The notes beneath the pieces were generated by a model. The model worked only from the letters and a program-made list of their open reading frames with translations. It made no database searches and had not been told where the DNA came from. A stretch of 64,000 nt of DNA from contig DHVG01000025.1 in the NCBI GenBank assembly GCA_002412545.1, positions 11,387 through 75,386 of the forward strand, read 5' to 3'. Positions 7,824 through 15,307 of this stretch are shown here, one piece after another; the stretch's first letter is position 1; the number at the start of each line of letters is the position of its first letter. Source of the DNA: Elusimicrobia bacterium UBA5214. Lineage in GTDB: Bacteria; Elusimicrobiota; UBA5214. Both the position numbers and the translations under genes were made by a program.

Positions 7824-9005
7824 TTAAATGAAGAACCCGAATTCTACATTTTTCATCTTATCTAAATTAGAAGGATAATTTTTTGTGAAAATTTTAAACT
7901 TCTTTAACCTTATTTCTTTACTTATTTTCTCTAATCTTCTGACATCATTTTCGGTCGGATTTATTTTAACTTCAATACCTGTTTCTTTATTCAAGATGAA
8001 ATCTATTTCAACTCCACTTTTTTTCTGATAATAATTTATCTCACCGCGCATCCGCAAATTCTGGAAAATATTGTTTTCAAATAAACTCCCTTCATTTATC
8101 TTAGAAAAATGGTTAACTAATCCGGAGTCACAAAAATATACTTTAGCTATCTTTCTAATTTCTGTATCCCGGTTTCGGGAAAATGGTCTCACCAGTTTAA
8201 TGAAATAAGTCCCTTCTAAAAAGGAAATGTACTGTTTAACCGTAATCCTTGAAATACCTAACTCGGAAGAAATCTTATTAATGTCCAGTTTCGCACCAAT
8301 TCTCTCCAGTAGAAGGAGGATTAAATCACGAATAACTTCATTCTTTCTGAAGTCACCCAATCTGAGGATTTCTAACTGGAAGTAAGAAGTAAAAATATCT
8401 TCTAATGATTTTTTCTTTTCCGCAAAATTTGTTTTTAAGACAACTTCCGGAAAACCACCATAATAAATATATTCATCATACAAATTTGAGATTGTATCAA
8501 AAATCGGTCGGGCAATTTTACTTTTTCTCTCCGGGAGTTTAATTTTGCTATTTTTAAATAATAAAAATTCTTCAAAATCTAACGGGAAAAGTTCAAAGAT
8601 ATATTTTCTTCCCACAAGCGACTCGGTAAATAAATTTCTTAAATAAAAACTTGCCGAACCAGTGAGAAAACATTTTATTTTATACTGGTCAATCAGATAT
8701 TTCACTACCCGGGGAAGATTTCTTACCAGTTGAATCTCATCTAAAAAAAGGTATACTTTTTGCCTAAAATCCAAACCTAAAAATTCAAGAGTTGATTTTA
8801 TCTTATCATAATTTGTCTCTTCAAAATATTTTTGATTCAGTGGATTTTCTAAATCCAAAAAGATTTTATTTGTTGAAGGAATACGCTCGTAAATAAAACG
8901 AAGTAATGAGGTCTTTCCGGTTCTCCGCATACCGGTAATAATTATTGCTTCTTTTGTCTCCAGATAAGAGCGAATCGGTTTGAAAAGTTTTCTTTCTAAA
9001 AGCAT
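7824..9005 (-). CDS. AAA ATPase with DUF4143 domain
   Basis: A 393-residue ATPase of the AAA_14/DUF4143 family. The N-terminal P-loop is GMRRTGKTSLLRF, Walker B is VYLFLDEIQ, and sensor motif FLTGSASFYL follows. The centre contains a winged-helix region (ISSELGISRITVKQYISFLEGT). The C-terminal DUF4143 nuclease-like part has GVEIDFIL and GIEVKINPTE, a restriction-endonuclease-like ExK pattern. Roles proposed for the family include toxin-antitoxin-like or defence functions; none is established here. A TTG-led frame begins at 9020, but ATG 9005 is 6 bp from a consensus -10 box and is preferred. Confidence 0.88.
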   Translation of the reverse strand: MLLERKLFKPIRSYLETKEAIIITGMRRTGKTSLLRFIYERIPSTNKIFLDLENPLNQKYFEETNYDKIKSTLEFLGLDFRQKVYLFLDEIQLVRNLPRVVKYLIDQYKIKCFLTGSASFYLRNLFTESLVGRKYIFELFPLDFEEFLLFKNSKIKLPERKSKIARPIFDTISNLYDEYIYYGGFPEVVLKTNFAEKKKSLEDIFTSYFQLEILRLGDFRKNEVIRDLILLLLERIGAKLDINKISSELGISRITVKQYISFLEGTYFIKLVRPFSRNRDTEIRKIAKVYFCDSGLVNHFSKINEGSLFENNIFQNLRMRGEINYYQKKSGVEIDFILNKETGIEVKINPTENDVRRLEKISKEIRLKKFKIFTKNYPSNLDKMKNVEFGFFI

Positions 9006-9011
9006 ATTGTA

Positions 9012-9040
9012 AATATACAAAAAGTAATACTATTTGTCAA
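9012..9040 (-). promoter_or_regulatory. Sigma-70 type promoter of the DUF4143 gene
   Basis: Minus strand: TTGACA (9040-9035), 17 bp spacer, TATATT (9017-9012). The ATG at 9005 begins seven bases after the -10 box, at the expected transcription start, so the mRNA should be leaderless. Confidence 0.78.
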
Positions 9041-9097
9041 GTTATTCTTAAGATTTATTTTTCTACTTTGACCGAGTGAAGACGACTTCCCCATTGT

Positions 9098-9155
9098 CAA
9101 ATTTCCCAACCTTAACCTCTACCCCACAGGTAGCCGACCCTTAAGGGTCGGCTAC
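9098..9155. repeat. Dispersed palindrome, empty copy
   Basis: A leader shared with 7715-7746 is followed by a perfect 26 bp palindrome (9130-9155), GTAGCCGACCCTT joined directly to its complement. It is the uninterrupted form of the repeat at 7715-7802. The rest of the 211 bp gap (9021-9231) shows no gene. Confidence 0.85.
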
Positions 9156-9231
9156 GCTACACTCTCAGGAAAATTACCTCCGTCCCAATTTTTTACACTA
9201 ATTTTGTCAGTCAGCAAGCGTTCCCTTTATT

Positions 9232-9453
9232 TTAATTCCCTCCAGCATCATTTCCATTATTTGGTTTTTGTTCTTCAATTTTGTAGGTGGCAAAGATTAG
9301 CCAAATATACAGAATAAGGTTTGACCTTAATTCATCACAGGTTCCGAAATCTACTAACCCGTGGGCAATGTCATGGCGTAAATTGCTTCCTTCTTTACTT
9401 ATCAAAAATACTTTCAAGAAAAATATAACATCATCGCCTAATACATACTTGGT
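9232..9453 (-). pseudogene. C-terminal remnant of a DUF4209-type gene
   Basis: An open minus-strand frame of 73 codons enters directly from the IS end with no proper start. Its core LKVFLISKEGSNLRHDIAH and the following GLVDFGTCDELRSNLILYIW resemble the C-terminal end of DUF4209 proteins, where NLRNxIAHG is the hallmark. The N-terminal part of the gene is missing. It is probably the residue of an accessory or defence gene removed when the IS deleted adjacent DNA. Confidence 0.6.
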
Positions 9454-9496
9454 GTGCCCCAGATGACATCTGAGCCAGCAGAATGCTAAAATTTAG

Positions 9497-9853
9497 ATGG
9501 AGGCTCAAATGGACGAGATGGAAGTAAAATTGACTAAAAATGGGAAGAGGAGATGGTCGGTAGAACAAAAGCTAAACATTCTTAAGGAGTTGGAATCCGG
9601 GGTACACTACGCCGAGTTGTGCCGGAAGTATAACATAAGCAATCAGCTGCTGTACACCTGGAAGAGAAGAATGCAGGGAAGTGGTAAAGAAGGACTTAAA
9701 TATGAAGGCGGAGTGGTACCCAGGAGCCAGTATCTTACAGCGGTGAAGAGGATAGAGAAATTAGAGAGGGTTTTAGGCCGTAAGAGCTTGGAGAATGATA
9801 TTTTAAAAAAAGTCTTCGAGATAAAAGGTATGAAATTACCCGAAGAGAGATAA
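9497..9853 (+). CDS. IS3 transposase OrfA
   Basis: A 118-residue helix-turn-helix protein (KRRWSVEQKLNILKELESG, then YAELCRKYNISNQLLYTWKRR) followed by a leucine-zipper-like coiled coil (RIEKLERVLGRKSLENDILKK). It binds the IS ends and, after a -1 frameshift, forms the N-terminus of the OrfAB transposase. The slip site is within its last 18 codons. Confidence 0.93.
   Translation: MEAQMDEMEVKLTKNGKRRWSVEQKLNILKELESGVHYAELCRKYNISNQLLYTWKRRMQGSGKEGLKYEGGVVPRSQYLTAVKRIEKLERVLGRKSLENDILKKVFEIKGMKLPEER
9805..9812 (+). promoter_or_regulatory. Programmed -1 frameshift site (A AAA AAG type)
   Basis: Seven As followed by G. In the OrfA frame the codons are TTA AAA AAA GTC; slipping back one base continues in the OrfB frame, which is open from this point through the catalytic domain. 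This is the standard slippery heptamer of IS3 elements. Confidence 0.88.
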
Positions 9854-9882
9854 AAGAGCTTTCAGTAGAATTTCGTTGTTCT

Positions 9883-10698
9883 TTGAAAATTGTCAGTCAG
9901 TCATTAGGGAAGAGTCGGGGTTGGCTATATTACAAGCATCGCACCCGGGTGCGGATGCCCGTAATTAAGAGACCCGATGTGGTTGAAGGGATAAGGGAGG
10001 TTATTCGCGAAAAGCCGGTTAGTTATGGGTATCGGCGGGTACACGCCCTGTTGAGGGTGAGAGGGATATACTGCAATTCCAAGACGGTAAACCGGTATAT
10101 GGCACAGCGGTTATGGCTGAGTTCCTACCGGGAGAGGAGGAAGCGGGGTGAAAGGCGTCATGAGGGAGTAGTAGCGGTAGAAGAGCCGAACCGGAGATGG
10201 GCATCGGACATAACGGTGATAAAAGCATGGAACGGAGAAAAAGGGCGGTTTGCTGTGCTTATAGATTGTGGAGACCGACAGATATTAAGTTATCGCTGGG
10301 GTAAAAGAATAACCGGGTATGATATCCAGGAGATGGTAATAGAAGCGTTGAAAAAGCGGTTTGGAAGTGATAGAATACCCGAAGAAGGAATAGAGTTCTT
10401 AAGCGATAATGGTCCCGAATATATTAAGACAACATTAAAGAGGTTTCTTGAAAACGTGGGTTTTGTAGTATGCCGGACGCCGATAAAAAGTCCTGAAAGC
10501 AATGGAATAGCGGAGTCGTTTTTCCGCGGTTTTAAAAGAGACTATGTTTACCAGAGTGAATGCGAGAGTTTTGATGCTGTGTGCAGGATGATAGACGGCT
10601 GGGTAGAGGATTATAACCAAAAAGCACCACATGGGGCACTTGGGATGTTAACACCAGCGAAATTCTATGAAAAGTGGAAGTTGGAAAGTGATGGATGA
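9883..10698 (+). CDS. IS3 transposase OrfB (DDE catalytic domain)
   Basis: A 271-residue rve-fold integrase domain. An HTH_21 region (VSYGYRRVHALLRVRGIYCNSKTV) is followed by the DDE triad: Asp in RWASDITVI, Asp in FLSDNGPEY and Glu in SNGIAESFFRGFKRDYV. The annotated TTG start is arbitrary; the active product should be the OrfAB fusion made by frameshifting at 9805-9812. Both frames look intact, so the element could still be mobile. Confidence 0.93.
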   Translation: MKIVSQSLGKSRGWLYYKHRTRVRMPVIKRPDVVEGIREVIREKPVSYGYRRVHALLRVRGIYCNSKTVNRYMAQRLWLSSYRERRKRGERRHEGVVAVEEPNRRWASDITVIKAWNGEKGRFAVLIDCGDRQILSYRWGKRITGYDIQEMVIEALKKRFGSDRIPEEGIEFLSDNGPEYIKTTLKRFLENVGFVVCRTPIKSPESNGIAESFFRGFKRDYVYQSECESFDAVCRMIDGWVEDYNQKAPHGALGMLTPAKFYEKWKLESDG

Positions 10699-10721
10699 CT
10701 GGCTCAGAAACTGCTGGGGCA

Positions 10722-11285
10722 GATCACATTTAATTCAGAATTATGTGTCAAACCACTTATAGAAAGATTACTACTACCTACTATTGCGATTCCTTTATCT
10801 ATTGATTGGTCGTCGTATTCAAAAAGGTACGCTTTTGAATGAAGTTTCCCTTTTGTGTAAATTTTTACTTGTATTTTGCCTTCTTCTATCAACTCGGCAA
10901 GCGTTTTTACCGCGTCCGTGTTTTCATCTGTTTGTTCAATTATTTCTAATTCCTTTTGTTGCGTTTGCATAGTAGATTGGATTATCTCTTGGACGGTGTC
11001 CGGGCTTTGGTAGTCCATTTGATTACTTTTATACTCTTTTGCCAATTCTAACCTTATGAATCCTTCGGCAAGTTCATCTAAAGTTTCTTGGTCAGTTGTA
11101 TTCCCGATAAGTAGTTTCAGATTTTTAATTTTATGTAGGTTTTCTTTGATGTGATTGAATCCGCTGAGATGGAAAAATGCAACTGCCATTTTGCTTAGTT
11201 TTGATTTTTTTAGAAGTAAATTGACGGCATCTTTAAGCAAAAAGGAACTATTATCAATAATGTCAGGGAGTCTTTTGGCAACCAT
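10722..11285 (-). pseudogene. Phospholipase-D-like (HKD) domain gene, truncated by the IS
   Basis: About 187 codons of an N-terminal PLD-like domain remain, of the type found on SNF2-like and other defence-associated helicases. The HKD motif is HSKAYLFEY and the usual downstream turn is VGSSNLSISGLTHNSELN. After NSELNV the frame enters the IS inverted repeat and stops 6 codons later. The missing part probably carried a helicase. An intact start with GGAGGAG upstream and a small coupled gene before it suggest a formerly expressed operon. It may still yield a short protein. Confidence 0.72.
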
Positions 11286-11312
11286 TTTCTCCTCCTTATG
11301 CTATTCTTTTGT

Positions 11313-11486
11313 CTATTTTTCAGCAATTTTCTCTGCTGATTTGCCTTTAATTCCAGTAGAAATCAAAATTGCTAAAAGTTCAGTATCGGTCAAACTTTGA
11401 GGACCAAGTTCACGGAGTTTACCTCCGGGATGACGCCACTGAGAAACTTTAGGTAGTTCTTTTTTTGCTGTTTCTTTGCTTATCAT
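11313..11486 (-). CDS. 57-residue RadC N-terminal-like (UPF0758) protein
   Basis: A small frame from ATG 11486 to TAG 11313. It carries the helix-hairpin-helix-like UPF0758 segment of RadC: GGKLRELGPQSLTDTELLAILISTGIKGKSAEKIA. The RadC JAB/MPN metalloprotease domain is absent; the stop follows immediately. It ends 27 bp before the PLD-like gene. It is either a degraded radC or a genuine one-domain protein that served the neighbouring defence-like locus. The intact start and compact size favour the second, with low certainty. Confidence 0.6.
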   Translation of the reverse strand: MISKETAKKELPKVSQWRHPGGKLRELGPQSLTDTELLAILISTGIKGKSAEKIAEK

Positions 11487-11602
11487 TTTCTAATTCATCT
11501 TGTAATTATTTATATCAAAGTAAATTGTTTCTCTGGAAATTTTTTACCTGCTGACCCTATAGCAGCAATGAAAATAGTCTCTGCGTTTTGCTTTAAGTGT
11601 TT

Positions 11603-12301
11603 TTATTTCCCGAGATAGGCTTTTTTTACTGCTTCGTTATTGAGCAGATTTTTTGCCGTATCCGAGAGAACAATCTTGCCCGTCTCCAGAACATAACCGC
11701 GAGCGGCAATATTCAATGCCTGATAAGCATTCTGCTCAACTAAAAGAATCGTTGTGCCTTGTTGGTTAATTTCTTTAATGATTTGAAATATTTTTTCTAC
11801 CAAAATCGGGGCTAAACCCATTGAAGGTTCATCCAACATCAAAATTTTTGGTTCAGCCATTAGACCTCTGCCAATAGCTAACATCTGTTGTTCACCACCG
11901 GAGAGAGTTGCTCCTAATTGTTTTTCTCTTTCTTTGAGTACCGGGAATAACTGATAAACTTTCTCCAGATTTTCTTTTACCCCGTTCTTCTTACGGTAGG
12001 CACCAATTTCTAAATTTTCTTTTACCGTGAGTAAAGGAAAAATTTTTCTTCCTTCCGGCACTTGAACTATTCCGTATTTAGTAATTTGATGTGCCTTAAG
12101 ACCAGAAATTTTTTCATCTAAGAATCTTATCTCTCCGCTGGTGTGGGTAAGCAAACCGGAAATAGTTTTTAGAAGAGTTGTCTTTCCCGCACCGTTAGCC
12201 CCAATCAGGGTCACGATTTCACCTTCCTCTACTTTCAGGTTTATGCCTTTAAGTGCTTCAATTTCTCCGTAATAGGTATGGATATTGAATAGTTCAAGCA
12301 T
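11603..12301 (-). CDS. livF: Branched-chain amino acid ABC transporter ATP-binding protein LivF
   Basis: A 232-residue ABC ATPase: Walker A GANGAGKTT, signature LSGGEQQML, Walker B ILMLDEPSMGLAP and H-loop motif. It contains the LivF-typical IVQVPEGRKIFPLLTV segment. The open frame runs back to 12436 through a repeat, but the family start MLELFNIHTYYGEIEAL corresponds to ATG 12301. It drives import together with LivG, LivH, LivM and the LivJ-like binding protein. It is the last gene of the thrC-liv cluster. Confidence 0.95.
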   Translation of the reverse strand: MLELFNIHTYYGEIEALKGINLKVEEGEIVTLIGANGAGKTTLLKTISGLLTHTSGEIRFLDEKISGLKAHQITKYGIVQVPEGRKIFPLLTVKENLEIGAYRKKNGVKENLEKVYQLFPVLKEREKQLGATLSGGEQQMLAIGRGLMAEPKILMLDEPSMGLAPILVEKIFQIIKEINQQGTTILLVEQNAYQALNIAARGYVLETGKIVLSDTAKNLLNNEAVKKAYLGK

Positions 12302-12309
12302 TTTTTTTA

Positions 12310-12426
12310 CCCTCACCGCTCCGTCGCTATAGCTATGGAGCGTCGGCGACTTAATCCTCTCCCCTCGTATAGAGGCGTGGCCTCCACGAGGCTTTACGCC
12401 TCTGAGGGAGAGGGAAGGGGTGAGGG
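12310..12426. repeat. CCCTCACC/GGTGAGGG nested palindrome between livG and livF
   Basis: Outer arms CCCTCACC (12310-12317) and GGTGAGGG (near 12426). Inner arms CTCTCCCC and GAGGGAGAG are split by a separate hairpin built on AGAGGCGT and ACGCCTCT. It is one of five copies of this family in the window. Confidence 0.8.
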
Positions 12427-12441
12427 AGGACAACAAAGGGG

Positions 12442-13197
12442 TTATTCTGTTCCCAAATAAGCGTCAATTACTAAAGAATTCTGCTGAATTTCCTCCGGTT
12501 TACCTTCCGCAATCTTTTCACCGTAATTCAAGACAATAATTCGTTCGGAAATATTCATCACTACCTCCATCTGGTGTTCAATAAGCAAGACCGTGACTCC
12601 TTGCTCACGGATTTTTTTAATCAACGACATCAGTTCTTTTGCTTCCACTGGATTCATTCCGGCAGTCGGTTCATCCAGAAGCAAGAGTTTAGGTTCGGTG
12701 GCTAAAGCACGGGCAATTTCTAATCTACGCTGGTCACCGTAAGGCAGATTCCTTGCCAATTCATTACCTTTAGATAGAAGCCCGACAAAATCAAGCAGTT
12801 CCTTTGCTTTTCCTTGAATTTCATTTTCTTCCTTCTGGAATCCCGAAGTACGGAGAAGTGCCTCTTTCACTTCTGCCCGGGTGCGACAATGTTGTCCAAC
12901 CATTACATTTTCTAAAGCAGTCATCTGGGCAAAAAGACGAATATTTTGGAATGTGCGACTAACTCCTAAGGCAGTAATCCGGTGGGCAAGGATACGGTCA
13001 ATCCGCTGATGAAGAAAAATAATTTCACCTTCGTCAGGTTGATAAACACCGCTCAAAAGATTGAAAAAAGTTGTCTTCCCAGCACCATTCGGTCCAATTA
13101 AACCAACAATTTCACCCTGACTGACGGTTAAATTAAGATTATCTAAAGCCAAAAGCCCGCCAAAATGTTTAGTTAAATTTTTTACTTGGAGAAACAT
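12442..13197 (-). CDS. livG: Branched-chain amino acid ABC transporter ATP-binding protein LivG
   Basis: A 251-residue ABC ATPase with Walker A GPNGAGKTT, NLPYGDQRRLEIARAL in place of the usual signature (typical of LivG), Walker B LLLLDEPTAGMNP and H-loop LIEHQMEVVM. The motif TFQNIRLFAQMTALENVMVG is characteristic. It powers the LivHM permease at the inner membrane. It lies between livM and livF, separated from each by a nested palindromic repeat. Confidence 0.95.
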   Translation of the reverse strand: MFLQVKNLTKHFGGLLALDNLNLTVSQGEIVGLIGPNGAGKTTFFNLLSGVYQPDEGEIIFLHQRIDRILAHRITALGVSRTFQNIRLFAQMTALENVMVGQHCRTRAEVKEALLRTSGFQKEENEIQGKAKELLDFVGLLSKGNELARNLPYGDQRRLEIARALATEPKLLLLDEPTAGMNPVEAKELMSLIKKIREQGVTVLLIEHQMEVVMNISERIIVLNYGEKIAEGKPEEIQQNSLVIDAYLGTE

Positions 13198-13211
13198 TTC
13201 TTATTCTCGTA

Positions 13212-13341
13212 CCCTCACCCTGACCCTCTCCCCTTGTCCAATGACTCCGAAGAGACCGAGTATCGGTCCGAAGAACTCCGATAGTCGTTTTCGGACTCAT
13301 CGGAGACTCCTTCGGAGAGGGAGAGGAATAAGGTGAGGGGG
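13212..13341. repeat. CCCTCACC-type nested palindrome between livM and livG
   Basis: Outer arms CCCTCACCC (13212-13220) and GGTGAGGGG; next arms CCCTCTCCCC and GGAGAGGGAGAGG. The centre (about 13239-13312) is a second, unrelated inverted repeat built from TCCGAAGA, CGGTCCGAAG, CATCGGAG and CTTCGG words. Confidence 0.8.
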
Positions 13342-13354
13342 TAAAACTATTTCC

Positions 13355-14335
13355 TCATTCATTGGAAGGGTGAAGTTCTAATTCTCTTCTTTTTGACGGG
13401 ACAATTCCCTGGGGACGGAAAATAACCATTAAAACCAAACCCAGACCAAAAAATAACATTCGGTAATTAACCAGTTGTGTCCCTAATAAACCGCGCAAAA
13501 ATTCCGGCACACCAATCACTAAAATTGTGGCAAGAATTACTCCCGGGATACTGCCCATCCCACCAAGAACAACCATGGAGACCAAAAGGACTGATTCCCA
13601 AAAAGTGAATGATTCCGGTGAAATAAATTTTATCCAATGCGTATATAGGACACCGGCAGTAGCGGCATAAATTGCGGAAAAACAAAAAGCAAAAAGTTTT
13701 ACTTTATCTACATTTATCCCGCAGGTCTCGGCAGCAAGTTCATCTTCCCGAATGGCAATCCAAGCCCGACCAATCCGCGAGTTATCTAAACGACGACTGA
13801 CAATTATCCCAAGGATGACAAAAAACAAAATCAGATAATAAAAAGATAAATCGGACTGGAAAGTAAGAAAGAAAAACTTCGGTGAAGAAATTGCTTCCCC
13901 TACCCGCGGTAAACCTTTCGGTCCATTAGTTAGACCATCCCAGTTATTCAAGACCAGACGCATAATTTCACCGAAGCCTAAAGTAACAATCGCTAAATAG
14001 TCACCTCGCAGACGCAATGCGGGTAAACCCAAAAGCAAACGCAAGAGAACAGTGAGGATAATTGTTGCCGGAAGAACTAAGCAAAAATTCCATCCCCGGA
14101 TGGAAAGCAAAGCGGAAAGATATGCACCGCAGGCATAAAAAGCAATAAATCCTAAATCAAGCAGACCAACAAAACCGAGAATTAAATTTAAGCCGAGAAT
14201 GAGAAGCAGATAAATACCAATCAAAGCAGAGATATGCAGAGTATAATACATCCCGAGAGATTGTCCAAGAGGGGGAAGAAAAAGCAGGAAAAAGATTAAA
14301 AGAAAGAGAAAAATTTTTTTCTCTATAAAAATCAT
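13355..14335 (-). CDS. livM: Branched-chain amino acid ABC transporter permease LivM
   Basis: A 326-residue polytopic membrane protein of the LivM branch. It contains NLILGFVGLLDLGFIAFYACGAY, GLPALRLRGDYLAIVTLGFGEI, the EAA-loop segment GRAWIAIREDELAAETCGI, and GGMGSIPGVILA near the end. It has about 8-10 hydrophobic helices. It forms the transport channel with LivH. The start overlaps the livH stop by ATGA, so the two are translationally coupled. Confidence 0.94.
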   Translation of the reverse strand: MIFIEKKIFLFLLIFFLLFLPPLGQSLGMYYTLHISALIGIYLLLILGLNLILGFVGLLDLGFIAFYACGAYLSALLSIRGWNFCLVLPATIILTVLLRLLLGLPALRLRGDYLAIVTLGFGEIMRLVLNNWDGLTNGPKGLPRVGEAISSPKFFFLTFQSDLSFYYLILFFVILGIIVSRRLDNSRIGRAWIAIREDELAAETCGINVDKVKLFAFCFSAIYAATAGVLYTHWIKFISPESFTFWESVLLVSMVVLGGMGSIPGVILATILVIGVPEFLRGLLGTQLVNYRMLFFGLGLVLMVIFRPQGIVPSKRRELELHPSNE

Positions 14336-15237
14336 ACTTTTTTAAGCTGTGTCCCGAGAAGACCGCTGGGTTTGAGCAGTAAGACCAAAATTAAAATGGC
14401 AAAAGCAAAAACATCTTTCCATTCGGCACCACCGGGGATAAACCCAGCAGTAAATGCTTCACAGATACCGAGGATATAGCCACCAAACATCGCACCGCTG
14501 ATATTACCGATACCGCCTAATACTGCGGCGGTGAAAGCTTTAATCCCCGGCAGAAAACCCATATTGTATTTAATTGAACCGTAATACATCCCGTTCAATA
14601 TCCCCGCTGCACCACCCAGACCTGCACCGATAAAAAAAGTTAAGGAAATAATTCTATTTACATTAATCCCCATTAAAGAAGCAGTTTCCCGGTCCTGGGA
14701 AACTGCACGGGTAGCTTTACCTAATTTTGTATATTGGATAAAAAAACGCAGAACGAGCATTAAAGAAATAGAAAGAAAAATAATAAAAATTTGTAGAGAA
14801 TTTATTTCCAGCAAGGAAAAATTGTATTTTTTCAGTGGGAAAATTTGCGGGTAAGCAACCGATTGGTTACTCACAAAAAGCATAAAAAAATTTTGGATAA
14901 AAATCGAAACACCAATTGCCGAAATTAAGGGAGCAAGCCGGGGTGCACGTCTTAAAGGTTTATAAGCAACCTGTTCAATGAAAATTCCAAGTAAAGCAGT
15001 AGAAAACATTGAACAGAGAAATAAAAAGAAAATGAAGAAAAATATTTTTTCCTGAAAAAAACTTATTCGGGAAAAGAGTTGATAAAAAAAATAGCCAAAA
15101 AATGCGCCGGACATAAAAATTTCCGAATGGGCAAAATTTATCATCAAAAGGATACCATAAACCATTGTATAGCCCAACGCAATCAAAGCATAAATTGAAC
15201 CGAGAGTTACGCCGTTAAGTAGTTGTTGGAAAAACAT
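14332..15237 (-). CDS. livH: Branched-chain amino acid ABC transporter permease LivH
   Basis: A 301-residue LivH-type permease: start FFQQLLNGVTLGSIYALIALGYTMVYG, MINFAHSEIFMSGAF, the coupling segment GKATRAVSQDRETASLMGI, and AAVLGGIGNISGAMFGGYILG. About eight transmembrane helices. It pairs with LivM. A 67 bp repeat of CACGAAT-type words separates it from the binding-protein gene. Confidence 0.94.
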   Translation of the reverse strand: MFFQQLLNGVTLGSIYALIALGYTMVYGILLMINFAHSEIFMSGAFFGYFFYQLFSRISFFQEKIFFFIFFLFLCSMFSTALLGIFIEQVAYKPLRRAPRLAPLISAIGVSIFIQNFFMLFVSNQSVAYPQIFPLKKYNFSLLEINSLQIFIIFLSISLMLVLRFFIQYTKLGKATRAVSQDRETASLMGINVNRIISLTFFIGAGLGGAAGILNGMYYGSIKYNMGFLPGIKAFTAAVLGGIGNISGAMFGGYILGICEAFTAGFIPGGAEWKDVFAFAILILVLLLKPSGLLGTQLKKV

Positions 15238-15304
15238 ATTCGTGAATATTCGTGAATAGAAAATTCGTGTTAATTCGTGTAGTTAATTCGTGAGTATTCG
15301 TGTT
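15238..15304. repeat. ATTCGTG word repeat between livJ and livH
   Basis: Six or more copies of ATTCGTG or ATTCGTGAATATTCGTG fill the whole gap. The same words flank cinA and hom. No function is visible beyond possible RNA or DNA secondary structure. Confidence 0.8.
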
Positions 15305-15307
15305 TCT

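Larger units (their letters stand above)
9455..10721 (+). mobile_element. IS3-family insertion sequence, 1267 bp
   Basis: The ends are imperfect terminal inverted repeats: left TGCCCCAG then TCTGAGCCAG (9455-9478), right the complement of TGCCCCAG and TCTGAGCCAG (10699-10721). Two overlapping-phase transposase frames and an A6G slippery site match the IS2-like subgroup of IS3. No target duplication is visible: the left flank reads GGTG and the right flank GATC. That fits an IS-mediated adjacent deletion, because the two flanks are fragments of different genes. Confidence 0.92.

Noticed and set aside
9497..10698. IS transposase as two separate intact genes
   Set aside because: The A6G slip site and the open frame upstream of the OrfB TTG indicate one frameshifted product.
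12302..12436. N-terminal extension of LivF through the palindromic repeat
   Set aside because: The family begins at MLELFNIHTYYGE, and the extension consists only of repeat-derived residues.
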